The translations under genes were made by a program, and so were the position numbers. 5,281 nt of DNA from Candidatus Atribacteria bacterium (GTDB lineage Bacteria; Atribacterota; Atribacteria; Atribacterales; Atribacteraceae): contig JAGPGC010000090.1 in the NCBI GenBank assembly GCA_018056205.1, positions 1-5,281 of the forward strand, written 5' to 3'. Shown here in pieces: positions 1 to 5,281 of this stretch. Numbering within the stretch: the first letter of the stretch is position 1; every line of letters begins with the position of its first letter. A model generated the notes under the pieces. The model searched no databases, was not told where the DNA came from, and saw nothing but the letters and a program-made list of their open reading frames with translations.

Positions 1-55
1 AATTCTCAATCCCACCTTCCTGATAAAATTAGAGAGATGTGAGGTTCGTTAAATT

Positions 56-967
56 ATGTCAGAAATCCAACCTTGGCAACATCATCATAACTTTAATCAA
101 GAGAAAAAAGCTGCTGAACAAAAAACGCTTTTTGTGGTTCTTTTAACGTTGTCCGCAATGTTAATTGAGATTATAGCTGGTTGGGTTTACAATTCTATGG
201 CACTTTTTGCTGATGGATGGCATATGTGTACCCATGCGTCCGCATTAAGTATTTCTTTAATTGCCTACATTCTTGCAAGAAAATATACAAATGATAAAAG
301 ATTTGCTTTTGGTACTTGGAAAATTGAAATATTAGGGGCATATACCAGTGCAATTCTTTTAGGAATAGTTGGTTTATTTGTTTTAGTAATATCCATTGAG
401 CGAATTTTCAAACCAATAGAGATAATTTATAATTATGCATTAATAGTGGCAGTTGCTGGTTTGATAGTAAATGTAGTAAGCGCATTCATACTGCAACAGG
501 GTCATACAAACCACCATCATAATGGCCAAGGACCTTACCACGAAGAAGACCTTAATTTACAATCAGCCTACCTTCATGTCATTGCAGATGCCCTCACATC
601 TCTATTTGCCATTTTTGCACTACTTGGGGCGAAATATTTTCACTGGAACTGGCTTGACCCATTGGTAGGGATCATTGGTTCACTTTTAATATTTAGATGG
701 GCCTTTATGCTTATTAGAAATACCTCGGTTATTTTATTAGATAGAGAAATGGATTCTCCTCTTATCAAAGAGATAACAGAAATAATTGAATCTGATGGGG
801 ATAGTAAAATTAGCGATTTACATTTGTGGAGAGTTGCACAAGATAAATATGCCTGTATTTTAAGTATCGTTTCAAAAAATCTGTGCTCAATAACTGATTA
901 TAAAAATAAACTAAAGAAAATTGATGAATTAGTTCATATAACCATAGAAATAAATTATTGTAAATGA
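56..967 (+). CDS. dmeF: CDF-family Co2+/Ni2+ efflux transporter, DmeF type
   Basis: Inner-membrane cation diffusion facilitator expected to export Co2+ and/or Ni2+ in exchange for protons. The 303 residues look complete for the family. About six hydrophobic segments are visible, near residues 24-44, 48-70, 95-115, 124-145, 170-191 and 200-220. The second carries FADGWHMCTH, so the metal site reads H56-x3-H60, where zinc CDF proteins usually have H-x3-D. The fifth carries the partner motif H174-V-I-A-D178. A histidine cluster follows the start (HHHN, 9-12) and another lies in the loop before the fifth segment (HTNHHH, 150-155). The cytoplasmic C-terminal domain has DLHLWRV (254-260), typical of DmeF. 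The ATG is preceded by GAGG at 41-44, 11 nt away. No DmeR regulator is visible because only 55 bases lie upstream. The family is secure; the metal is inferred from the HxxxH site and overall resemblance. Confidence 0.92.
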   Translation: MSEIQPWQHHHNFNQEKKAAEQKTLFVVLLTLSAMLIEIIAGWVYNSMALFADGWHMCTHASALSISLIAYILARKYTNDKRFAFGTWKIEILGAYTSAILLGIVGLFVLVISIERIFKPIEIIYNYALIVAVAGLIVNVVSAFILQQGHTNHHHNGQGPYHEEDLNLQSAYLHVIADALTSLFAIFALLGAKYFHWNWLDPLVGIIGSLLIFRWAFMLIRNTSVILLDREMDSPLIKEITEIIESDGDSKISDLHLWRVAQDKYACILSIVSKNLCSITDYKNKLKKIDELVHITIEINYCK

Positions 968-1135
968 ATAATAATAATGTCCCTACTACACCTAATAGTA
1001 GCTATCTAGCTTCGGCTAACGTCTTTGTCCAAATTCTTGAATAAAACGACTCTAAAAATTATTGCTGTAATTGAACCAGAATCGGCTCCTGGTCAATATC
1101 CTAAAGGATATCCAGTAAATACCAATATCGAATGA
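964..1135 (+). pseudogene. Possible decayed short ORF overlapping the dmeF stop
   Basis: An ATG at 964 overlaps the dmeF TGA (ATGA) and opens 26 codons, beginning MNNNNVPTTPNSSY and ending at TAA 1042-1044. A second frame, open from 1010 to TGA 1133-1135, then gives a protein-like stretch including LKIIAVIEP and APGQYPKGYPVNTNIE. Joined by one frameshift near 1030-1043 the two would make a peptide of about 57 residues. I do not recognise the product. There is no ribosome binding site beyond possible coupling to dmeF. It may be a fragment of a lost gene or chance open frames. Confidence 0.22.
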
Positions 1136-1218
1136 TCAGTAATTAGTAAGAAAGTCGGTTGCCCTAAGCCCGAGTTGCCTACGGCGTAAGAAAGAGTAAT
1201 TCAAATCCTCAATGATAG
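1136..1218. other. Intergenic sequence without a recognised feature
   Basis: No open frame, RNA gene or terminator is convincing here. The GC-richer patch near 1157-1190 was checked for tRNA arms and does not fold as one. Confidence 0.4.
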
Positions 1219-1238
1219 CCCTGAAAAACTATTCAGGG
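1219..1238. repeat. Small perfect hairpin at the head of the repeat array
   Basis: A seven-base stem, CCCTGAA at 1219-1225 with TTCAGGG at 1232-1238, closes a 6-nt loop. No T-tract follows on either side, so it is not a typical intrinsic terminator. It sits where the left half of the first palindromic repeat unit would be expected. Confidence 0.5.
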
Positions 1239-1240
1239 TT

Positions 1241-1373
1241 GAAGCCGTGAGGGTTTCATCCTACGACGTTGTCGTCACCCTGAGGCTTCGTATCCCGAAG
1301 CCGTGAGGGTCTCATCCAACCACCCAGCCGTCACCCTGAGGCTTCGTATCCCGAAGCCGTCAGGGTCTCATCC
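1241..1373. repeat. Palindromic repeat array, 56-bp period (one half and two full units)
   Basis: Full units lie at 1273-1317 and 1329-1373: 45 nt, identical except at one base (G1305 versus C1361). A half unit at 1241-1261 matches 1297-1317 with one difference. Every step is exactly 56 bp, and the full units are separated by 11-nt non-matching spacers (1262-1272 and 1318-1328). Each unit is a palindrome: ACCCTGAGGCTTCG pairs with CGAAGCC-G-TCAGGGT around a short loop, with one bulged G. C1361 makes the outer stem of the second full unit fully paired, while the first has a G-G mismatch there. The form resembles REP-type intergenic palindromes. No transposase is linked to it. Confidence 0.85.
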
Positions 1374-1405
1374 TTACTTTTTTATTTTTAAAATACTTAA
1401 AAAAT

Positions 1406-1443
1406 GAGATTCTCACGTCGCTGCGCTCCTCAGAATGAAGGAT
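1406..1443 (-). repeat. Inverted relative of the palindromic repeat with a different stem
   Basis: Read on the minus strand this segment has the framework of the 45-nt units upstream: TCA, a two-base arm, CTGAGG, a central part, CGTGAG, a complementary two-base arm, then TCTC. The outer arm here is TT with AA, where the others have CC with GG. The central part is AGCGCAGCG instead of the CTTCG/CGAAG stem. It ends 17 nt before the AGGA of the next gene. Confidence 0.65.
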
Positions 1444-1460
1444 AAATTTACACATAAAAA

Positions 1461-1464
1461 AGGA
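1461..1464 (+). promoter_or_regulatory. Ribosome binding site deciding the start at 1475
   Basis: AGGA, preceded by an A-run, lies 10 nt before the ATG at 1475. It is only 1 nt before a possible in-frame TTG at 1466, which is therefore unlikely to be used. A further in-frame ATG at 1481 is 16 nt away. Confidence 0.5.
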
Positions 1465-1474
1465 CTTGATCGGA

Positions 1475-1994
1475 ATGACTATGAAGAACAAGGTAGAATT
1501 CTATGAGCAAGGATTAGAAGAATATCCCAAATCAGGGATATTATTAAGTAATTTTGTAATGCTCCTTTGGATTGCTCTGGGAACTATTGCATGCTGGTTT
1601 TTATATCCGTTAATGGCTTGGATTTATCTTGCTTTTGCGATAATAATGGTCTTTGTCGTGCTGCGAAACTTGATTTGTACAAATTGTTACTACTACGATA
1701 AATGGTGTTGCACGGGTTGGGGGAAACTATCTGCACTATTCTTTAAGAAGGGTGATACCCAAAAATTTAATTCTAGTTATGGTTTAAAACTTGCTCCTCT
1801 TACTTATGGGCTTTTAACTTTGGTTCCACTTATATCAAGTTGTCATTTCATTCACTCAAGGGTTTACGATACCGAAGATAGTTGTATTGATACTTCTGTT
1901 GTTGATTTCATTTTACAGCTGTACAGTCAACAGGAAAAAGACTTGTGTGAACTGTAAAATGAGATTAATTTGTCCAGGGAGTGCTGTAAAATGA
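1475..1994 (+). pseudogene. Cysteine-rich four-helix membrane protein, frameshifted
   Basis: A conserved but uncharacterised small membrane protein, as I recall it from environmental genomes; no function can be assigned. From ATG 1475 the first frame has helices at about residues 22-43 and 46-64. A cysteine loop follows (C68, C71, C78, C79; sequence CTNCYYYDKWCCTGWGK), then KLSALFFKKGD and a third helix from about 107. After about base 1830 this frame turns hydrophilic and ends at TAA 1955-1957. The +1 frame takes over with a fourth helix (IVVLILLLLISFYS) and a tail RKKTCVNCKMRLICPGSAVK, ending at TGA 1992-1994. That tail carries a second cysteine motif. The +1 frame has a stop at 1815-1817, so the shift lies between 1818 and 1957, best placed near 1828-1840. 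The repaired protein is about 172 residues. It could be real gene decay or a single-base assembly error. Confidence 0.72.
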
Positions 1995-2074
1995 ATAAAG
2001 AAGATACGAACCTAATTGCCTATTGCGGTCTTTATTGCGGAGATTGTCCTAATTTTAGGAAAATCTGTTATTAA
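1991..2074 (+). pseudogene. N-terminal remnant of a DUF3795-type protein
   Basis: The ATG overlaps the stop of the repaired upstream gene (ATGA), which suggests translational coupling. The 27 codons include IAYCGLYCGDCPNF, the amino-terminal signature of DUF3795 proteins, which are cysteine-rich, presumably metal-binding, and of unknown function. The frame ends at TAA 2072-2074, whereas family members are usually well over 100 residues. Downstream no frame restores the rest of the domain or its later cysteine motifs, so the loss is more than one point change. The family is recognised from the motif alone. The neighbouring cysteine-rich membrane protein suggests the pair once worked together, perhaps in metal or redox chemistry; that is inference. 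Confidence 0.6.
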
Positions 2075-2380
2075 GGTGATTTTTTCCAAGACTTTGCCTT
2101 AGAATTCGCCGCTTATTTTTATTTGGCTATACACAACTTTTGATTATAACTCCGATAGAAGGTCTAACCATAACCGAAAAAAGAATAAGTCCTGGAACAT
2201 GAATTAAAAATAGCAATGAAAGATAGAAGCAAACTTATTTCTGGAGCTGGGGAAGTTTATTATCGACTGGATGGATCAATTCGGAAGCGTGTTGCAAAAA
2301 AGATTGATGAGCTTTCAGAAAATCTCTATCTTGGCAAACTCTTGGAAATCCTGCTGGCATCAATCTTACAAGAAGAATAA
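2075..2380 (+). pseudogene. Coding debris of unknown origin, at least one frame change
   Basis: No intact gene is visible, but two plus-strand frames look protein-like. One is open from 2080 to TGA 2200-2202 and includes LLIITPIEGLTITEKRISPG. The next frame is open from 2189 to TAA 2378-2380 and includes ELKIAMKDRSKLISGAGEVY, then RKRVAKKIDELSEN and LGKLLEILLASILQEE, which would form an amphipathic helix. An ATG at 2216 would give 54 codons but has no ribosome binding site. The two frames meet near 2190-2200, as expected for one gene broken by an indel. I do not recognise the family. A minus-strand open frame across 2235-2444 is probably only a shadow. Confidence 0.35.
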
Positions 2381-2388
2381 TAAAAAAA

Positions 2389-2570
2389 CCACGGACTCTA
2401 ACGAACCTTTTTGCCTTCATCTCACTGAAAAATTTATTTTTCAATAAACTCCTTCAGCGTTTCAGGATTAGACTTCCATCTTTCCTTGCGGAAGAACTTC
2501 GAACCTTTTTCCTTGCGGTTAAAGATTCTTTTTTCTAATCCTCCGGTCTTACGTTCCTCAGAATCCGTGG
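2389..2570. repeat. Imperfect inverted-repeat element, about 182 bp
   Basis: CCACGGACTCT at 2389-2399 and AGAATCCGTGG at 2560-2570 are inverted copies matching at 10 of 11 bases. Inside are two exact direct repeats: CGAACCTTTTT at 2402-2412 and 2500-2510, and TTTCCTTGCGG at 2481-2491 and 2508-2518. No credible gene lies within. It could be a small non-autonomous mobile element or a decayed palindromic intergenic repeat. No target-site duplication is clear. Confidence 0.4.
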
Positions 2571-2774
2571 TAACTATTATATTAAATGAATAGTTCTCAT
2601 TTGTCAAATTTTAAGGAGACATTGAAAAGGTATTCGTTGAGCTATTTTAAAAAATACCATCTGAAATTTTGCTGATAATATAAGGGAAATTTTTAAAAAA
2701 AATAATTTAGAGAAACTTATAAAAATATTTAGGTTCAATCCTTAATATTGTAATTTCTTTAATTCTCTTCTTGG
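2571..2774. other. Very AT-rich spacer
   Basis: Low-complexity A/T-rich DNA between the inverted-repeat element and the transposase remnant. A weak stem (GGTATT 2629-2634 with AATACC 2653-2658) is present, but no gene or convincing promoter was seen. Confidence 0.4.
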
Positions 2775-2807
2775 AAGGGCATAGGGATTGGTGCCTTTGG
2801 TTTTTTT
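2775..2807 (+). terminator. Candidate Rho-independent terminator
   Basis: AAGGGCA at 2775-2781 pairs with TGCCTTT at 2792-2798, seven pairs including one G-T wobble, across a 10-nt loop. GG and then a run of seven T follow. No intact plus-strand gene ends nearby, so it may be left over from a lost gene or be chance. Confidence 0.3.
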
Positions 2808-2840
2808 ATTTGTTCTCCTGAGAATTCACGCCAGATCAGG

Positions 2841-3229
2841 ACTGCCGATCGAATTGAAAACTGTCTGATTATTAATCTCGTTGTTGCTTGGCGAATCTTC
2901 TTTTTAGCCAAACTAGGACGATAAACCCCAGATGTTCCCTGTACCGTTTTTTTTAAAGAAGCCGGTGGAAAACTTTAGTTACCCATGTAACTCAAAATCC
3001 TCTTCCACCAGCTTGTCCTCCTACTCTTAAAGAAGCCATCTGGATGGTAACTTCCTTGGAAGGGTTCTTGGGGCGCAAAGGGGATGGCTATCCTGAAACC
3101 AAAAGCACGTGGTTGGAACTCCAACGTTTAGACGACATCACCTCTACTTACAAGGTACTCTTTCCTTATTGTCAGTTTGATCCTTCTCAAAAACCTCCTT
3201 CAGTGTTCAGACAGGGGAGATATGGGTAA
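2841..3229 (+). pseudogene. IS4-family transposase remnant (C-terminal end)
   Basis: Translation from 2841 gives TADRIENCLIINLVVAWRIF, the region after the catalytic core of Tn5-like IS4 transposases. It continues as FLAKLGR, is cut by TAA at 2922-2924, then resumes in the same frame with TPDVPCTVFFKEAG until TAG at 2976-2978. The adjacent +2 frame picks up at about 2963 with RWKTLVTHVTQNPLPP. It continues through PPTLKEAIWMVTSLEGFLGR, KGDGYPETKSTWLELQRLDD and a tail ending in YG at TAA 3227-3229. FLGRKGDG and LQRLDDI are strong family signatures. The DDE residues and the Y-R-E-K box lie in the lost N-terminal part, so this copy cannot be active. Only about 130 codons survive of roughly 450. 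A longer intact ATG reading from 3044 is just the tail. No terminal inverted repeats were identified. Confidence 0.85.
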
Positions 3230-3284
3230 CAATGAGCCTTTATTAAGGGGAGGGTTTTGAAAAAGGAGATATAGAGATTTAATT

Positions 3285-4832
3285 TTATTTGTCAGTAATA
3301 CGATCAAAACACCCAATATTTCCGTCGTTAAGAGCATCAATGGTTACTTCGTAAACCTTCCCCAAGGGATTGGTCTGGAAGTGAGCAAACCCACCTACAT
3401 CCATGAAATCTGATACAGAAACTAAAAACGTATCTCGATACCAAGGAGTTAAAATAACCTTGGATTGTTTAGGTCCAAAATTAAAAACTAAATTTTCACC
3501 TTCAATACTTATTACAAATTCCCCGTAAACAGGATTACCATATTTTCCTGTATAGGTTTCCAAAGGAAGAGGTTTTTCTTTGGGAATACCAGGTATCTCA
3601 GCTTCTTGGGATAGGGCTTCTTTATATGCTTTTAAATTTTCTGCGCTCCAATCTCTGACGGGATTACCAAAATAAAGATCAACAAACTGTTTTCCCAGTG
3701 CTTCGGGAAGTGGTGTGTCGGACATATTGGTCAGAACAACAATTCCCAATTTAGCCTCAGGTATAATCTGTATTACAGACTTAATACCAGAAGTTCCTCC
3801 ATTATGCCAAATTAGAGGAAAAGGTTCATATTTAGTCGTTAACCAAGCAAAATTATAAAAATTGTTACCATCTATTATGGTTTTGGGAGAATGCATATAT
3901 TGAATATTCTCTTTACTGATGAGCTGTTTCCCTTCATACACTCCTTCATTAAGCTGAAGGACCATCCACTTGGCCATATCGACAACATTCGAATTAATCC
4001 CACCAGCAGGAGAATAGGTATACACCCAATCAATATATTGCCAATCCATAGGGAGTATTTGCGCCTGACCTTTTATATTTTGATGGAGATAAGCAACATT
4101 TGAGGCCTGAGTAAAGCCATCTTGGGTGCAAGTGGTATCATTCATTCCCAATGGATCCAATATTCTTTCTTGTAAATTCTCTTCCCAGCTTTTTCCAGAA
4201 ACTTTTTCTACTAAAGTTCCTGCGACTAAAAAAAGATTGTTCATATAAGCAAATTCGCTACGAAAACTACTTATGGGTTGAATATAACGAATGGAATTAA
4301 TAATATGTTCACGATCGAAGCCAACGAAAGAAAGGAAATCCCCTGCATAGCCAGGCATACCGCTATGTTGAGCCATAACATCATTGATGAGAAATTCTCG
4401 GGTTACCCAGGGATCATACATTCGAAAATTAGGGAGATAGTCAATGACTTTATCTTTCCAATGTAACTTCCCTTCATCAACCATCATAGAAACTAAGGCG
4501 GCAGTAAAAGCTTTGGAGGTTGAGCCAATTTGGAAAATTGTCTGTTCATCAACTGGATCATCTTCTCCAACTTTTTTCACTCCAAAACCCTTAGCATAAA
4601 TCATTTCATCTCCTTGGACGATGGATATTGCCATTCCAGGTATTCCCCAATCTTGGCGAGCTTGTTCAGCATAGTCTTCAAAATCAGCAAGAATTTTCTG
4701 TAATTTTTCTTGATCAGGAGGATTAATATTATTGCTGGCTAAAGCAATTATTGAAAGAAGGGCTATACAACTCATTATAAAAAACATGAAAAAGAATAAT
4801 TTGGTTCGTAAGAACTGACTTTTTTTTGCCAT
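3285..4832 (-). CDS. Secreted serine hydrolase, class C beta-lactamase/PBP4* superfamily
   Basis: A serine hydrolase acting outside the cytoplasm. Relatives include class C beta-lactamases, D-amino acid peptidases and esterases, and the substrate cannot be read from sequence. Residues 1-32 are a Sec signal: basic MAKKSQFLRTK, a hydrophobic core, then ALA-S as a likely cleavage site after residue 32. The beta-lactamase domain spans about 45-385. All three superfamily motifs are present: S104-T-S-K107 with the nucleophile serine and general-base lysine, Y196-M-N198, and H343-N-G345 in the KTG position. A C-terminal beta-rich domain at about 420-510 (LETYTGKYGNPVYGEFVIS and following) fits DUF3471, often fused to this family. 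The start is fixed by GGAG 8 nt upstream. It stands alone, converging on the transposase remnant with 55 bp between. The HNG motif and DUF3471 domain favour a peptidase or esterase over a true beta-lactamase. Confidence 0.94.
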   Translation of the reverse strand: MAKKSQFLRTKLFFFMFFIMSCIALLSIIALASNNINPPDQEKLQKILADFEDYAEQARQDWGIPGMAISIVQGDEMIYAKGFGVKKVGEDDPVDEQTIFQIGSTSKAFTAALVSMMVDEGKLHWKDKVIDYLPNFRMYDPWVTREFLINDVMAQHSGMPGYAGDFLSFVGFDREHIINSIRYIQPISSFRSEFAYMNNLFLVAGTLVEKVSGKSWEENLQERILDPLGMNDTTCTQDGFTQASNVAYLHQNIKGQAQILPMDWQYIDWVYTYSPAGGINSNVVDMAKWMVLQLNEGVYEGKQLISKENIQYMHSPKTIIDGNNFYNFAWLTTKYEPFPLIWHNGGTSGIKSVIQIIPEAKLGIVVLTNMSDTPLPEALGKQFVDLYFGNPVRDWSAENLKAYKEALSQEAEIPGIPKEKPLPLETYTGKYGNPVYGEFVISIEGENLVFNFGPKQSKVILTPWYRDTFLVSVSDFMDVGGFAHFQTNPLGKVYEVTIDALNDGNIGCFDRITDK

Positions 4833-4840
4833 TTTTTTTT

Positions 4841-4846
4841 CTCCTT
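4841..4846 (-). promoter_or_regulatory. Ribosome binding site of the serine hydrolase
   Basis: On the minus strand AAGGAG lies 8 nt before the ATG at 4832, separated by a run of A. Its spacing settles the start codon. Confidence 0.75.
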
Positions 4847-4927
4847 TTTTAATTTTTAATTCCTAATGACTTGCCTCCTCCTTTCAAAGAGTTATTGTCA
4901 AATTCTTAATAGTTTTTCTTACAATTA

Positions 4928-4956
4928 ATTATCGGATAATCTCTAAACTTCTTTAA
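4928..4956 (-). promoter_or_regulatory. Weak candidate sigma-70 promoter for the serine hydrolase
   Basis: On the minus strand GATAAT (4928-4933) lies 17 nt after TTAAAG (4951-4956). The -10 matches consensus at five of six bases, the -35 at only three. Such matches are frequent by chance in this AT-rich DNA. The distance to the start codon, about 95 bp, is acceptable. Confidence 0.22.
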
Positions 4957-5055
4957 TGTTTTATTTGTATTTAAATTAGTTTTTCTTTTGGTTTTTCTGT
5001 ATAAACCTATTTATAAATTTTTTATTGGGGTTAGATGTATTAAACCTTCATCGAG

Positions 5056-5076
5056 TTTTCAGGATAGACCCTCATG
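5056..5076 (+). repeat. 21-nt direct repeat, copy 1
   Basis: The 21 bases beginning TTTTCAGGATAGACC and ending CTCATG recur exactly at the window's right edge, 205 bp further on. The palindromic element at 5120-5220 lies between the copies. Confidence 0.8.
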
Positions 5077-5119
5077 TTGCTTTTAGCCGCACCAGATGAA
5101 GATGAAAATAGGTATCCCC

Positions 5120-5220
5120 ATCACCCTGACCCTCTCCCACCAAGGGGCGAGGGAAAAAATAAATAAAAGAATGAAATAGTTCCTTCTCCCTGGATGGGAG
5201 AAGGTGAGGTTGAGGGTGAT
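5120..5220. repeat. Nested palindromic repeat with two inner hairpins
   Basis: Outer arms ATCACCCT (5120-5127) and AGGGTGAT (5213-5220) are perfect inverted copies. Inside are two hairpins. The left pairs CCCTC (5130-5134) with GAGGG (5149-5153), extended imperfectly by TCCC with GGGG. The right is perfect: CCTTCTCCC (5182-5190) with GGGAGAAGG (5196-5204) around a 5-nt loop. As single-stranded DNA or RNA it would fold as a three-way junction. It is non-coding and of the general kind of dispersed palindromic repeats found in many environmental bacterial genomes. Confidence 0.75.
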
Positions 5221-5260
5221 ATTTAAAATCATAACTGATTACTCATCACGCATCACGGTA

Positions 5261-5281
5261 TTTTCAGGATAGACCCTCATG
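5261..5281 (+). repeat. 21-nt direct repeat, copy 2 (at window edge)
   Basis: Identical to 5056-5076 over all 21 bases visible. The window ends here, so the match may be longer or part of a larger tandem array. Confidence 0.8.

Noticed and set aside
1157..1215. Possible tRNA, from a TTCAAATCC-like T-arm string
   Set aside because: No matching acceptor, D or anticodon stems can be paired around it.
1241..1373. Regularly spaced repeats resembling a CRISPR array
   Set aside because: Spacers are only 11 nt, the repeats are 45 nt strong palindromes, only two full copies exist, and no cas gene is present.
2235..2444. Minus-strand open frame of 69 codons
   Set aside because: It overlaps protein-like plus-strand debris and the inverted-repeat element, has no recognisable motif, and no convincing ribosome binding site was noted.
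2611..2680. AAGGAG followed by a TTG frame of 18 codons
   Set aside because: The spacing to TTG is only 3 nt, the frame is very short, and nothing is recognisable.
3262..3280. AAGGAG tract on the plus strand after the transposase remnant
   Set aside because: No start codon follows within range and the downstream sequence is the 3' end of the opposite-strand gene.
3891..4103. Plus-strand open frame of 70 codons
   Set aside because: It lies fully inside the serine hydrolase on the opposite strand, whose catalytic motifs show that is the real frame.
4278..4466. Plus-strand open frame of 62 codons
   Set aside because: It is also antisense within the serine hydrolase and has no family features.
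4763..4832. Lipoprotein signal (IMSC at residues 19-22) in the serine hydrolase
   Set aside because: The match to a lipobox is poor (M at -2), and the residues after C22 remain strongly hydrophobic up to an ALA-S site, which fits ordinary signal peptidase cleavage.

Overview
The window is an AT-rich stretch of bacterial DNA: purine-rich Shine-Dalgarno sites lie upstream of the main genes. It mixes intact genes, decayed genes and dense palindromic intergenic repeats, as is common in genomes of uncultivated anaerobic bacteria. A lineage such as Atribacterota is a guess from overall style, not a phylogenetic result.

Layout. (1) 56-967 (+) is an intact cation-diffusion-facilitator exporter of the DmeF (Co2+/Ni2+) type. 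(2) 968-1474 has no secure gene. It holds a possible decayed short ORF, then an array of palindromic repeats with a 56-bp period and an inverted relative with covarying stem bases. (3) 1475-1994 (+) is a cysteine-rich four-helix membrane protein broken by a frameshift. Its repaired frame stops in an ATGA overlap with the first 27 codons of a DUF3795-type protein (1991-2074), which is cut short by a stop. (4) 2075-2570 holds further coding-like debris and an imperfect inverted-repeat element. (5) 2841-3229 (+) is the C-terminal remnant of an IS4-family transposase with a nonsense codon and a frameshift. (6) 3285-4832 (-) is an intact secreted serine hydrolase of the class C beta-lactamase/PBP4* superfamily with a C-terminal DUF3471-like domain. 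(7) 4833-5281 is its AT-rich upstream region followed by a nested palindromic repeat between two copies of a 21-nt direct repeat.

The two intact genes do not form a pathway: one is inner-membrane metal efflux, the other an exported hydrolase on the opposite strand. The former pair at 1475-2074 looks like a translationally coupled operon of two cysteine-rich proteins. I see no new multi-gene system. The most informative points are the recoverable frameshifted pair and the covarying palindromic repeats. All the indels could also be assembly or sequencing errors.
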